From contig NZ_JAPEPW010000002.1 in assembly GCF_026339955.1 (NCBI RefSeq), forward strand, positions 2,346,952 to 2,410,951: a stretch of 64,000 nucleotides of DNA, given 5' to 3'. The notes beneath the pieces were generated by a model, which did no database searches, was not told the origin of the DNA, and saw nothing but the letters and a program-made list of their open reading frames with translations. Made by a program: the position numbers and the translations under genes. Every line of letters begins with the position of its first letter. Position 1 is the stretch's first letter. Positions 25,049 to 34,039 of the stretch are shown here, one piece after another. The DNA is from Streptomyces sp. NBC_01549 (GTDB lineage Bacteria; Actinomycetota; Actinomycetes; Streptomycetales; Streptomycetaceae).

Positions 25049-25720
25049 TCAACCAGCTGCCTTCAGGACGTCGTTGGTCCAGATCATCGAGGCACGGAGG
25101 TGGAGGGCGGCAGGGTAGCTCTCGGGTTTCTTGTCGTATGGGGTCGTGATGCCCCGCCAGGCCTTCAACGTGTTGATCAGACGCTCGACGCTGTTCGATT
25201 CTCTGCACAGATCGGCGTCGTAAAGGTGGGGCGGCCGCCCCGGTGCCCTTCTTCTTCCGGTTGGCGGCCTGGTCCTTCTTCTCCGGGATGACTGCCTTGA
25301 TGTGGCGTTCGCACAGGTAGGAGCGGTTGGCGCGGGAGGAGGAGGCCTTGTCCGCGGCGACAGCGTCGGGCCGGGTACGGACCCGGCCCGACGGGTGGAC
25401 GGATGCGCCTTCCGCAGCGCCGGGACGAACCGCGGGCTGTCGGCGGCCTGCCCTGCGGTCAGGACAAGGCCTGAGGGACGGCACGTGCGTCCGCGGCGAG
25501 AGGAATCCTGCTCGTCAGCCCAGCGTCGCGCAGGCCGCGAGATCCGCCGAGCAGGGCCTGGCTCAAGCGGAGCTTGCACCGTCGCCTGATGTGCCGCCGT
25601 TCTTACCGACCGGGGTCGGTCACAACCGTGTCGGCCACGGGCCGAACTCGCCGGGCGTCTCCCGCCACCGGCTGCTGGTGCCGAACCGCCGGACCATCTC
25701 CTCGAAGTGATCCCGCAGCC
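25049..25720 (-). pseudogene. Decayed IS5-family transposase
   Basis: Minus-strand pieces in several frames: RDHFEEMVRRFGTSSRWRETPGEFGPW (N-terminal), then RTRPDAVAADKASSSRANRSYL and ERHIKAVIPEKKDQAANRKKKG, then GGRPPHLYDADLCRESNSVE and RLINTLKAWRGITTPYDKKP. The order matches IS5-type (ISL2/IS427-like) transposases, with an internal deletion and at least two frameshifts. No intact ends recognised. Confidence 0.7.
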
Positions 25721-25887
25721 GCCCGCGGTACGGCCCGTACCCGCCCACCGGCAGGAACGGCTAGATCAACTTGCACAACTTGCACTGTTCGTCAGCGAGT
25801 TGCCCGCGCGTCACGACCGCCCTCCTACCGGATTCCCCTTCCCGAGGCACCGGGATCGGCAAGGCGGATCACATCATCACGCAGGCC

Positions 25888-27417
25888 CTAGTATTCAGCG
25901 GTGCCGATCGCCTTGTCCCATTCGGCGTCACCGATCTCGGACTTGAGGTGGGCCAGGGACTCATGGGCCAGGCGTCGGGCCCGATCGAGGTAGTGGCCGA
26001 GCAGCACGCCTTGGTGCTTGAGCACCTTGCCGTTGACCATGACGGTGTCGACGTCGCCGCGGCCGGCTTGGAAGACCACGTGGCCGATCGGATTGCTGAC
26101 CGGAGTCATGGCGGGAGTGTCAGTGCGGAGCAGGACCAGGTCCGCCAGCTTCCCGGGAGTGATGGAACCGATGAGGTCAGCCATGCCGAGAGCCTCGGCG
26201 CCGCCGAGGGTGGCGTAGCGCAGGACGTCGGCGGCGCGCAGTTCGTTGCGCTCGATCCCGTTGCCGGCCTCATGGGCCCGGAGGAAGGCAAGTCCCCGGT
26301 CGGCGTCGAGTGTGGCGCGCATGGCGGAGAACATGTCGCCGCTCCACCACACCACCGTGTCCATGGAGAGCGAGACGGGGACACCGAAGCGGCGTGCGGC
26401 TCCGGTGGGGGGATAGCCCTGACCCGCGTTGAGTTCGCTCTCCGCGGAGACGGACAGATGAGCGCCGCTGTCGGCGATACGACGGTAGGAGTCGTCCGAG
26501 AGCGTGGCCGCGTGGACCAGAGTGGAGGTGGGGGAGAGGAAGGCGTTGTCGGCGAGGAAGCGGATGCTGTCGTCCCCGGTGACGCCGAAGATGCCGACGT
26601 GGCTGCTGACTGCCAGGTTGCGCTCCTTGGCGTACCGGAACGCGGCCGCCAGGTTCGGTACCAGGTTGACGGCGTCGAGGGCCAGCTGCATGGTGACGAG
26701 CTGGTCGGGTGAGCTGAATCTGGCGTTCAGCATGCGGTCCACGTCGCCGCCGTACACCCAGGAAGGATCGTTGGTGAAGAGGTTGCCGTAGCCGAAGCGG
26801 GTGCGGCCGGGAAGGTCGAAGTGGGCGTCGACCGCGGCGTCGGCGTACTCGGGGGTCTGAGCGCCGTGACACCAGTCCATGACAGTGGTCACGCCGTCAC
26901 TGATGGCCTCGACCTGGCCGAGGTAGTTGCCCGTGTAGACGTCCTGTGCCCTGTAGTGCTTGAACCAGCCGTAGATCCAGTTGATGTATTCGGTGAGTGT
27001 CCAGTCGGCTCCGACACCTCGCAGGGTGGACTGCCACATGTGGCGGTGGGTGTCGACGAACCCGGGTATCAGGATGGCGCCATGGGCCTCGATGACGGCC
27101 GCGTCGTCCGGCGCGGAGAGGCGGTGACCGACGGCCCGGATCTTGTTCTTCTTGACCAGGACGTCGGCGTTGTGCAACACGCCGAGGTGTTTGTCCATGG
27201 TGATGACCGTCGCTCCCCGGAACAGTACCGGGCGGTCCTTGGAGAAGGTGGGGGCATCTGTGACCGTGGTGCGGGCAGCGCTGTGCTCAGCCGCGAGCGC
27301 CGGGGTCCGGCTCACAACGGTCATGGCGCCGGCGGCTGTCGCGCCGGCGATCACCGACCTGCGTCCGATCCGCCGCGGCTGGTCGGCAGAGGGCTCACTC
27401 GTAGGGTTGTTGTCCAT
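25888..27417 (-). CDS. Tat-exported metal-dependent amidohydrolase
   Basis: A 509-aa amidohydrolase of the cytosine-deaminase/chlorohydrolase (ATZ/TRZ) class. The N-terminus has a twin-arginine signal (IGRRSVIAGATAAGAM, cleavage near ALAA). Metal motifs: VDTHRHMWQST (HxH), SSHVGIFG, HAATLSDDSY, and SMDTVVWW (Asp). The C-terminal composite domain has GSITPGKLADLVLL. GGAGG lies just before ATG 27417. Members hydrolyse C-N or C-Cl bonds of ring compounds, and export is uncommon for this class. It shares the strand with the VOC dioxygenase and FAH genes of island B, 197 bp downstream of the dioxygenase stop. Confidence 0.9.
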   Translation of the reverse strand: MDNNPTSEPSADQPRRIGRRSVIAGATAAGAMTVVSRTPALAAEHSAARTTVTDAPTFSKDRPVLFRGATVITMDKHLGVLHNADVLVKKNKIRAVGHRLSAPDDAAVIEAHGAILIPGFVDTHRHMWQSTLRGVGADWTLTEYINWIYGWFKHYRAQDVYTGNYLGQVEAISDGVTTVMDWCHGAQTPEYADAAVDAHFDLPGRTRFGYGNLFTNDPSWVYGGDVDRMLNARFSSPDQLVTMQLALDAVNLVPNLAAAFRYAKERNLAVSSHVGIFGVTGDDSIRFLADNAFLSPTSTLVHAATLSDDSYRRIADSGAHLSVSAESELNAGQGYPPTGAARRFGVPVSLSMDTVVWWSGDMFSAMRATLDADRGLAFLRAHEAGNGIERNELRAADVLRYATLGGAEALGMADLIGSITPGKLADLVLLRTDTPAMTPVSNPIGHVVFQAGRGDVDTVMVNGKVLKHQGVLLGHYLDRARRLAHESLAHLKSEIGDAEWDKAIGTAEY

Positions 27418-27614
27418 GTTTTCCTCCGGACGGTACGGGGTGCCGGGCATGAGCCGGCCTCGCCACGGGGCGCGTCGAACTCGTCTCCCGTGGCGCTGTT
27501 GGGCTGTGCCGGATCGGGGCGGCGCTTTGGCTCACGCCCCGGTTGGTGTTGTTCCGCTCAGCGGCGGTCGGCCGCAGGGCTTCGTGCGTATCCGGCTGAT
27601 GCACGGGGCCGCTG

Positions 27615-28577
27615 TTACTGGGACGGGGCGTGTGCGCCGGTCATCAGGGCGGCCAGATCCTCGGGGGCGAGGAAAGACGGCGGTGCGGTAGGACCCCACG
27701 CGTACAGCGACCTGGCGGCTTCGAAGACCCCCGGCTTCCACAGGGCGTCATCGACGATGCAGTCCAGATCGGAGTAGTACTCGGAGAAGTTCCCTGCCGG
27801 ATCCTTCAGATACCAGAAGAAGTTCGAACCCACGTAGTGCCGGCCCAGGCCCCAGATGTGCCTGCTGGGATCGGCTTCGAGCATGGCGGCGGCCCCGCGG
27901 CCGATCTCGTCGACGTCGTCAACCTGCCATGAGGTGTGGTGCAGGAAGGAGATCGGCGCCTGGTGCACCAGAAGGTTGTGATGGTCGGTGGAGCAGCGCA
28001 TGAACGCGGCCTGTCCGGCGACAAGGTCGCTGACCTTGAAGCCGATGCCCTGCTGGAAAAACCTCTGCGAGCTCTCCTGGTCGGTGGAGCCGAGTAGGAC
28101 ATGCCCAAGTTTGCGCGGCCTGACCTTATTTTCGCGCAAAATGGCCGGGGCTCGCTCGTGCAGGCGGGCGTCTGCCCCAGGGGTGTTGTAGGCGGGAGGC
28201 GGGGTGGGTACTTGCTTGCAACGCGGCGCGAGTTCCACCCTTACCCGCACTTCGGTGCCCGGGTCGGTGGCGACGACGCTGTCGGGCGTGCGGTGGACCG
28301 GGACGTCCAGCCCGGCCAGGGCGACCGCCACACGGTCGAGGTCGTCAGGGTGGTCGGCGCCGACGCCGAGCTCGACGAGTCGGCGGCGGGCGGAGTGGAC
28401 GATGCGCAGTTGCTCTCCGCCGTCCACGGTCGACAGGATGTGCTGCGAGGGGTGCGGTTCCCGCGGAGTGGGACTGTGGTCCTGCCTGGGGGTGAGCCCG
28501 AAGTCGGTGTAGTAGGCGGCGGTCTGCTCGACGTTGGGCACGCCCATGACGATCTGGGTCAGGCGGTGCAGCGGCAT
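27615..28577 (-). CDS. Two-domain extradiol dioxygenase (BphC-like VOC protein)
   Basis: A 320-aa protein with two VOC modules, as in 2,3-dihydroxybiphenyl 1,2-dioxygenases. Expected Fe(II)/Mn(II) ligands in the second module: His in RKLGHVLLG, His in SFLHHTSWQV, Glu in GNFSEYYSD. The N-terminal module starts MPLHRLTQIVMGVPNVEQTAAYY. An AAAGGA RBS precedes ATG 28577. It lies 43 bp after the FAH gene on the same strand. Role: meta-cleavage of a catechol-type ring, with the product going to the FAH enzyme. Confidence 0.85.
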   Translation of the reverse strand: MPLHRLTQIVMGVPNVEQTAAYYTDFGLTPRQDHSPTPREPHPSQHILSTVDGGEQLRIVHSARRRLVELGVGADHPDDLDRVAVALAGLDVPVHRTPDSVVATDPGTEVRVRVELAPRCKQVPTPPPAYNTPGADARLHERAPAILRENKVRPRKLGHVLLGSTDQESSQRFFQQGIGFKVSDLVAGQAAFMRCSTDHHNLLVHQAPISFLHHTSWQVDDVDEIGRGAAAMLEADPSRHIWGLGRHYVGSNFFWYLKDPAGNFSEYYSDLDCIVDDALWKPGVFEAARSLYAWGPTAPPSFLAPEDLAALMTGAHAPSQ

Positions 28578-28620
28578 CAGCGCGGATCCTTTCGGCTCTA
28601 CGAACGTCCTTCGATGTGGG

Positions 28621-29484
28621 TCAGACGGTGGACACCGGTGTGCGCAGGGTGCCGATGCCTTCGATTCCGGTCACGAGAACATCACCAGGCCTGAGGAACT
28701 GCTGGGGGGTGCGGGCCCAGCCGACACCGGCAGGGGTGCCCGTGAAGATCAGGTCTCCGGGCTGCAGCGGACAGACCGCGGACAGGCGCGCGATGAGCTC
28801 GGGTACGTCGAAGACCATGCTGGAGGTGCGGCTCTTCTGCAGGACCTCGCCACCCTCGAGCATGCAAAAGAGTTCCAGGTCGCCGGGGTCGGCGAACTCG
28901 TCGATACTGACAAGCTCGGGCCCCACCGGGGAAAAGCCGGGGTAGGACTTGCCCAGGGAGAACTGCGGCATGGGGCCGGTCAGCTGCAGCTGACGCTCCG
29001 ACAGGTCCTGTCCGACGGTCAGCCCGGCGACGTACGACCAAGCCGCCTCCCGGCCCACCTGGTGGCAGGGCCGGCCGATGACGACGACGAGCTCGGCTTC
29101 CCAGTCCACCTGGCCGTCCGGCAGCGTCACCACGCATTCGTGCCCGGTGAGGCTGCTCGAGAACTTGGTGAAGACGGCCGGCTCGGTCGGCACCTGCAGA
29201 CCGCCCTCGGCCACGTGGTCGCGGTAGTTCAGCCCGATCGCGAAGATCTGCTGAGGACGCGGGACCGGCGGCCCCCACACGACGTTGGTCTCGGTCCCGA
29301 TCCGGGCGGCTTCCGGTACCACGCCCGCACCGAGGAACGCGTCGGCCCAGGCGGCGAACTCGTCCCATTCGGCGAGCGCGGTCTGCGGGTCGGGGCCGAA
29401 TCGCCCTTCACTGGCGATCGCGACGTCGACATGTCCGTCGGGGGCCTTGATCGTCAGTCGCCCGTTGATGTTCGCCATGCGCAT
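28621..29484 (-). CDS. Fumarylacetoacetate-hydrolase-family protein (island B)
   Basis: A 287-aa FAH-fold enzyme, paralogous over its whole length to the island A protein at 16063-16920: FAIGLNYRDHVAEGG, VDWEAELVVVIGR, AGLTVGQDLSER, SLGKSYPGFSPVGPELV, GDLIFTGTPAGVG. AGGAG is 8 nt before ATG 29484. First gene of the island B operon (FAH, then dioxygenase, then amidohydrolase), divergent from the GntR gene. Confidence 0.9.
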   Translation of the reverse strand: MRMANINGRLTIKAPDGHVDVAIASEGRFGPDPQTALAEWDEFAAWADAFLGAGVVPEAARIGTETNVVWGPPVPRPQQIFAIGLNYRDHVAEGGLQVPTEPAVFTKFSSSLTGHECVVTLPDGQVDWEAELVVVIGRPCHQVGREAAWSYVAGLTVGQDLSERQLQLTGPMPQFSLGKSYPGFSPVGPELVSIDEFADPGDLELFCMLEGGEVLQKSRTSSMVFDVPELIARLSAVCPLQPGDLIFTGTPAGVGWARTPQQFLRPGDVLVTGIEGIGTLRTPVSTV

Positions 29485-29539
29485 GAGGCTTCTCCTGGAG
29501 TCGCGTGGGTGTCTCGCTGCCAGTCTTCCCATGGTTTAG

Positions 29540-29601
29540 CGTTAAAGCAAGAGAATATCGATAATCCGCCACACTGTCGTTTTCGTGTAGAGTGCATTGT
29601 C
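29540..29601. promoter_or_regulatory. Divergent FAH/GntR promoter region
   Basis: The short AT-rich spacer contains AATATCGATAATC at 29555-29567, centred on the palindrome ATCGAT that is also the core of the two AAAATCGAT sites of island A. Likely operator of the adjacent GntR protein. Confidence 0.4.
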
Positions 29602-30285
29602 ATGGCGGGTGAGAAGCCGACACGGGCGGCAATCGTGTACGCGAGGGTCCGGGAGGAGATCTTCCAAGGGGAGTGGCAGCCGGGCCAGCGACTGCGGCTT
29701 GTGGAACTGGCTCAACGTTTCGATGTGAGTCAGTCCGTCGTACGCGAAGCACTCACACGCCTGTCCGAACAGGGCTTGGTCCTGGCGGCCCCTCAGCAGG
29801 GCTTCAGCGTGGTCACGGTGTCGCTGGACGATCTCAACGACCTCACCGAGGCACGGATCGAGATCGAGACGATGGTGCTGCGGCGGGCGATCGAACGTGG
29901 CGGCGTGGAATGGGAAGCCGTGGCCGTCGCCGCCCACCACCACATGGTGGGCACCCCTGCCGTGCTGCCCGGGGGCGAGATGAACAGCCAATGGTTCACC
30001 CTCCACGAGCAGTTCCACCTGTCACTGCTGGAGGCATGCGGGAACGACCGACTGCTGGGCTCCGCCGTCTCCCTCCGGGATGCGGCAACCCTGTACCGTC
30101 GGTGGTCGCGTCCTGTCGGGCGCGACCTCGACCGGGACATAGCCGGGGAGCACCAGCAACTTCTGGACGCCGTGCTGAGCCGGGACGCCGACAGAGCGGC
30201 GGGATTGCTGACCCAGCACATAGACCGCACGTCGGCGGCGTTGCGATCGGTCATCACGGGCACGGCGCTCAATCCCGGCGGCTGA
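29602..30285 (+). CDS. GntR-family regulator with FCD domain (island B)
   Basis: A 227-aa FCD-type GntR regulator. Winged helix VYARVREEIFQGEWQPGQRL, VSQSVVREALTRLSEQGLV; FCD domain IEIETMVLRRAIERGG, LHEQFHLSLLEACGNDRLL, AGEHQQLLDAVLSRDADRAAGLLTQH. It shares the layout and many residues of the island A regulator but lacks that protein's basic tail. ATG 29602 was chosen because the upstream frame is antisense to the FAH gene. Confidence 0.9.
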   Translation: MAGEKPTRAAIVYARVREEIFQGEWQPGQRLRLVELAQRFDVSQSVVREALTRLSEQGLVLAAPQQGFSVVTVSLDDLNDLTEARIEIETMVLRRAIERGGVEWEAVAVAAHHHMVGTPAVLPGGEMNSQWFTLHEQFHLSLLEACGNDRLLGSAVSLRDAATLYRRWSRPVGRDLDRDIAGEHQQLLDAVLSRDADRAAGLLTQHIDRTSAALRSVITGTALNPGG

Positions 30286-30554
30286 GCCGCCTGGGCCGCT
30301 GGTGCCGTGACCGCGGGCGCGCCGGGCAGGTGGCCGTGGCGGCTGGACGCGCGGTGACCTCTGGTCCGGCCGACCGCCCCATGGCCCACGACGCCGGCTC
30401 GCGTCCGTTTCCCGGCGCCGAGCCCGCCCGTGTTCCGATGTCGTCCTCGGGGGCGGGTGTGGTCGTCAGGGGTGAGGGCCAGGCGACCCCGGCGTAGATG
30501 CGTGAAAGGTCCTACCGGTCAGCCTCACGGCCGGGCCTGGGCATCTTCCGTCAT

Positions 30555-30704
30555 GTCGTCCAGAGTACGAGCGCCTGGATGCACGGCTTTCGCCACCTGC
30601 GCATCCGCTGGGAACGACGCGACGACATCGATGAAGCCTTCCTCGGCCTCGCCTCCTCTCCCGTGACCTGCAGGAACGTCCAACGCGCCTGTCAAGGCCG
30701 GTGA
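30555..30704 (+). pseudogene. C-terminal scrap of an IS5-family transposase
   Basis: Encodes WMHGFRHLRIRWERRDDIDE and AFLGLASSPVTCRNVQRAC, the typical IS5 C-terminal block around the catalytic Glu. Nothing else of the element remains. Confidence 0.7.
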
Positions 30705-30771
30705 GCGCGCGGCGGGGTGCCCGTGCCGTTTCCTGTGGGGGCCAGATACGGCAGGGCGCATTCGGAGGGCG

Positions 30772-31143
30772 TCACATGGCGAGGGTCAGGGTCACGGCAG
30801 CAGCGATGGCAACGACGGTGAGGATGATCGGAGCCATGGCGTTGCCGCGGGTTTCGGGGTTGGCGTAGTCACCGGCCCTGGCGTGGAAACGCACGGCTCC
30901 CACGAGCAGAACAGCGAACCCGGCCGCTGCGGCAATGCCGAGAGGCTGCCAGAAGAGCCCGACCACCAGGCCGACGGCGGCAGCCACCTCAGCCAGTCCG
31001 ATGAAACGGACCAGCGAGGCACTCAGCCCACCGGGCGACTGCAGCTGTGCGGGTACGCTGCCCTTCAGCAGCGTCTTGGGCATTCCAGCGGCCAGTGCCA
31101 CGAAGGCGAGAATCACGCTGAGAACAGCGGCGGAGATGTACAT
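30772..31143 (-). CDS. DoxX-family membrane protein
   Basis: A 123-aa four-helix membrane protein with the DoxX pattern (FIGLAEVAAAVGLVVGLF, FAVLLVGAVRFHARAGDY). An AAAGG RBS stands 9 nt before ATG 31143. DoxX proteins are linked to redox and thiol homeostasis and are often under MarR/HxlR-type quinone-responsive repressors. Here it is followed upstream on the same strand by two more redox genes. Confidence 0.85.
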   Translation of the reverse strand: MYISAAVLSVILAFVALAAGMPKTLLKGSVPAQLQSPGGLSASLVRFIGLAEVAAAVGLVVGLFWQPLGIAAAAGFAVLLVGAVRFHARAGDYANPETRGNAMAPIILTVVAIAAAVTLTLAM

Positions 31144-31309
31144 GAGTATGACCTTTCAGTGATCGCCTTGAGGGGGCAGGCTCGTACGGGACGAGCGTGC
31201 CCCCCTCGGGCTGGGTTCTGCTGTGGCGGGAAAACTATGCGGTGCGGGGTTTTTTCACCGCGAGCACGGATCGTCTGCGTGCGGAGTGCGAGTCGGCCGG
31301 TTCGGCCGG

Positions 31310-31909
31310 TCACGCGAAGGGCTGCTCGACCAGGTTCCTGAGGACAAGTGCGTTCGGCGCCTGGATCAGGCGACCGCCTTCGTCGATCCTCCCCAGCTCG
31401 ACAGCCGCGAGACCGAGCTCCGCGACCAGCCGTGCGACCTCGTTGCCGGCGTCGTCGGAATTGCTGGAGACGAAGATCACCCGCTTGCCCTGACCGCTGG
31501 GGACTTCGGCGGCGAGGGTCTTCGACGGAAGCTGGTTGAACGCCTTCACGATGACCGCGCCTGGCAGCACTTCGCCGACGAAGTCCGACGACAGGCGGCC
31601 CTTGAGGACTGCCTCGGCGTTCGGTGCGTAGAAGGCGTTCGTGGTATCAATGACGATCTTGCCATCCCAGTTCGGCAGCTTCTTGCCGAGGTCTTCCACC
31701 GCAAGGAAGGGAATGGCTACGAAAATGATGTCCGATTCGAGCGCTTCCTCGAGTGTCACGGCGTGCACCGTGGCTCCGAATTCGGGGATGGAATCCGGTC
31801 CGCGGGTGTTGGCGATGGAGACACTGATGCCGGCCCTGTCAAAGAGGATCGCCAGGGCGGAACCGATGTTACCGGTGCCGATGATTGCGTATCGCGTGCG
31901 TGTGGCCAT
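31310..31909 (-). CDS. F420/NADP oxidoreductase-like Rossmann protein
   Basis: A 199-aa protein starting RYAIIGTGNIGSALAILFDR (GxGxxG), with SDIIFVAIPFLAVEDLGKKL, KIVIDTTNAFY and VKAFNQLPSKTLA, typical of F420-dependent NADP reductase-like and NADPH-binding YrfF-type proteins. Without an F420-specific residue check the cofactor is open. Same strand as the azoreductase (200 bp apart) and DoxX. Confidence 0.85.
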   Translation of the reverse strand: MATRTRYAIIGTGNIGSALAILFDRAGISVSIANTRGPDSIPEFGATVHAVTLEEALESDIIFVAIPFLAVEDLGKKLPNWDGKIVIDTTNAFYAPNAEAVLKGRLSSDFVGEVLPGAVIVKAFNQLPSKTLAAEVPSGQGKRVIFVSSNSDDAGNEVARLVAELGLAAVELGRIDEGGRLIQAPNALVLRNLVEQPFA

Positions 31910-32109
31910 GGTCCTGTTCCAGTCGTATGGTGTCGGCGGTGAAATGGGTCGGCTTCGATCGGACCGGCTGAACCCAGTCGATCGGACGAAGGCCGCACAG
32001 TCCTGGCTGCGAAAGGGCAGGGAAGGCTGTGCGGCCCCGCTGTCGGTTCAAGCGGCCTGAGAGTGGTCCACCGCGGTTGTGGGCGTTCCGCTGACGGCCT
32101 GGGCCGCGG

Positions 32110-32763
32110 TCAGGCCGCGAAGCGCCGCGCCACTTCCTTGGCCCTGGCGGCCGCGTCCTGGAGTGCGCGCTCGTGGGAGGCCTCGTAGAGGGGGACGAGC
32201 GTGCTCATGGCCGGGTTGTGCGGGGCCATGGTGAGCTCGGGGACGACGAACCCGAGGTCCATGCCGAAGGTGTCGGTGAAGATCGCCGCGAGGTAGTTCT
32301 GCACGTACTCATAGCCCTCGCGGGGGGTGCCCGGCGCGTAGGAGCCGCCGCGGCTCGCGACGACGGTGACCGGAGTGCCCTTGAGCTTCGAGTCTTCCAC
32401 CGCGGCGGTACGGCCGATCAGAATGACATTGTCGAGCCAGGCCTTGAGCGTCGAGGGAATCGAGTAGTTGTACATCGGAGCGCCGATCAGCACGGCATCC
32501 GCCTGCTCGAGTTCCTCGATCAGCTTGACGCGATCGGCGAAGGCGGCCGCCTGGTCCGGGGTGTGCGCCGCCGGGTCGGCGAAAGCGGCGGTGTGCGCGG
32601 CAGCGCTGATGTGCGGGACGGGGTTCACGGCCAGATCGCGGTAGATCACGGTGCCCTGCGGGTGCTGCTCCTCCCAGACCGTGCGGAAGGTCCCCGTCAC
32701 GGCACGGGAAGAGGAGGCTCCGCTGGGGAACACGGACGCGTCGATGTGCAGAAGGGTGGCCAT
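32110..32763 (-). CDS. azoR: FMN-dependent NADH-azoreductase (AzoR)
   Basis: A 217-aa flavodoxin-like quinone/azo reductase: LLHIDASVFPSGASSSRAVT (phosphate loop for FMN), APMYNYSIPSTLKAWLDNV, VASRGGSYAPGTPREGYEY. It reduces quinones by two electrons, protecting against quinone stress. GGAG is 7 nt before ATG 32763. Two inverted-repeat operators lie in its promoter; see the separate entry. Confidence 0.92.
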   Translation of the reverse strand: MATLLHIDASVFPSGASSSRAVTGTFRTVWEEQHPQGTVIYRDLAVNPVPHISAAAHTAAFADPAAHTPDQAAAFADRVKLIEELEQADAVLIGAPMYNYSIPSTLKAWLDNVILIGRTAAVEDSKLKGTPVTVVASRGGSYAPGTPREGYEYVQNYLAAIFTDTFGMDLGFVVPELTMAPHNPAMSTLVPLYEASHERALQDAAARAKEVARRFAA

Positions 32764-32859
32764 TGATGTCTCCAAGCGGTTCGAAAGCCGACCGGTGATC
32801 TGGTCATGCGCTTGCGGTACGCGGCGCCATGCGCCTGCAGTACACGGTCGGCCGCCTCA

Positions 32860-32913
32860 TTGGTTGAGGCTTGAACCAAACCCTAGAGGAAAAATGGTTA
32901 ACGCGTCAACCAA
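32860..32913 (-). promoter_or_regulatory. azoR promoter with two inverted-repeat operators
   Basis: Minus strand: TTGACG (-35, complement of 32904-32909), an 18-bp spacer, TAGGGT (-10, complement of 32880-32885). Operator 1, at 32894-32913, reads TTGGTTGACGCGTTAACCAT on the minus strand and covers the -35. Operator 2, at 32860-32879, is TTGGTTGAGGCTTGAACCAA and lies just after the -10. Operator 1 shares TTGGTTGAC..GT.AA.CAT with the site in front of the MarR gene at 63323. Confidence 0.6.
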
Positions 32914-32984
32914 GGTGGCTGTGACCACACCGAACCCGGCGCGGTACGTGACGGAACCGCCCCGTGCCAGGCAGAGACTCGATT

Positions 32985-33203
32985 CCGTGAGCTTCTTCAG
33001 CGTTGACGCTCCAGGGTGAGGACGACGGCGGCGATGACGCTCATGCGGTTGAGGCTGCAGCGGGCCCGGCGGAAGATTCGCCGGGACTTCAGTCTCGCGA
33101 CGCTTCGTCCGACCGGTGCTCGTGCCGCTGACAGAGCCCGGTTGATCGTCCGCTGTGTTGGGTTGAGGTCTTGGTGCGGGAGTCGTCTGATCGGAGTGGT
33201 CAC
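32985..33203 (-). pseudogene. C-terminal scrap of IS5-type (DDE_Tnp_4) transposase
   Basis: Minus strand encodes TINRALSAARAPVGRSVARL and KSRRIFRRARCSLNRMSVIA, ending VLTLERQR at 32997. The bases just outside (TGAGCTTCTTCAGCGTTG) resemble the terminal repeat of the element at 33460-35862. So it is a broken sister copy. Confidence 0.7.
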
Positions 33204-34039
33204 CCGGGAGCCGGCTCCAGCGGACGGGCCTCATTTGGCCGGGATACGGCCCCCGCCCGCGCGGTCGCGGGAGGTGGGGCCCAGCGGGCCTCTCCCCCCA
33301 CCACCACGGCGGCCCGGTCGCCCTGCACCCAGTCGCACAGAGCCTCTCAGGCAGCGGCGTCCGCCTTGAAGGTGGGCGAGCACCATATAGAGATCCCCCC
33401 AGGACCTACCCGCCCTACCGGCGCGCCTGAGACGAGGTGTCCACCAGTCGGGACAGATCCCACTGAGCGTTTTCAGCGGGGCCATTGATGGGGTGACGGG
33501 GCGGTGCGAGGTCGGGATGGGCAACGGACAGGGCTCCCGTGCCGTTGAGGGAGGTGTTCGACGTCTCAACTCAGCAGCACAGGAGCCCTGTTGGTTCCGT
33601 ATCCTGCCGCACTCGATCTGCCTCACGCCCTGGTCGAGTGGGTCACGATGCTCATCGTCACCCGTGAGGGTGACCGGCGGTGCAAACTCCCGCCGCACCG
33701 CCGTGCGCTCGTCGTACTCGTGTACCTGCGTCGCCACGACACCCTCGCCCGTATCGCCGCGGCCTTCGGGATATCCGTCGGCACCGCCCACGCCTACGTC
33801 ACCGCGGTCACCGGTCTGCTCGCCGAACAGGCGCCCGGCCTTCTGACGACGCTGCGCGCGCACGACCCGGACTTCGTCCTTCTGGACGGCACACTCACAG
33901 AGCGCGACCGCGTCGGCGACGGCAGGGCCGACTACTCCTCGAAACACAAGCGGCACGCGGTGAACGTGCAGGTCGTCACGGACCCGGCCGGCGAGATTCT
34001 GTGGCTGTCGCCGGCACTCCGGGCCGGACCCACGATCTG

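Noticed and set aside
32964..33140. Possible CRISPR-like or tRNA structures across the IS-rich region
   Set aside because: No regular spacer-repeat pattern and no cloverleaf with CCA-end or conserved loops was found here or elsewhere in the window.
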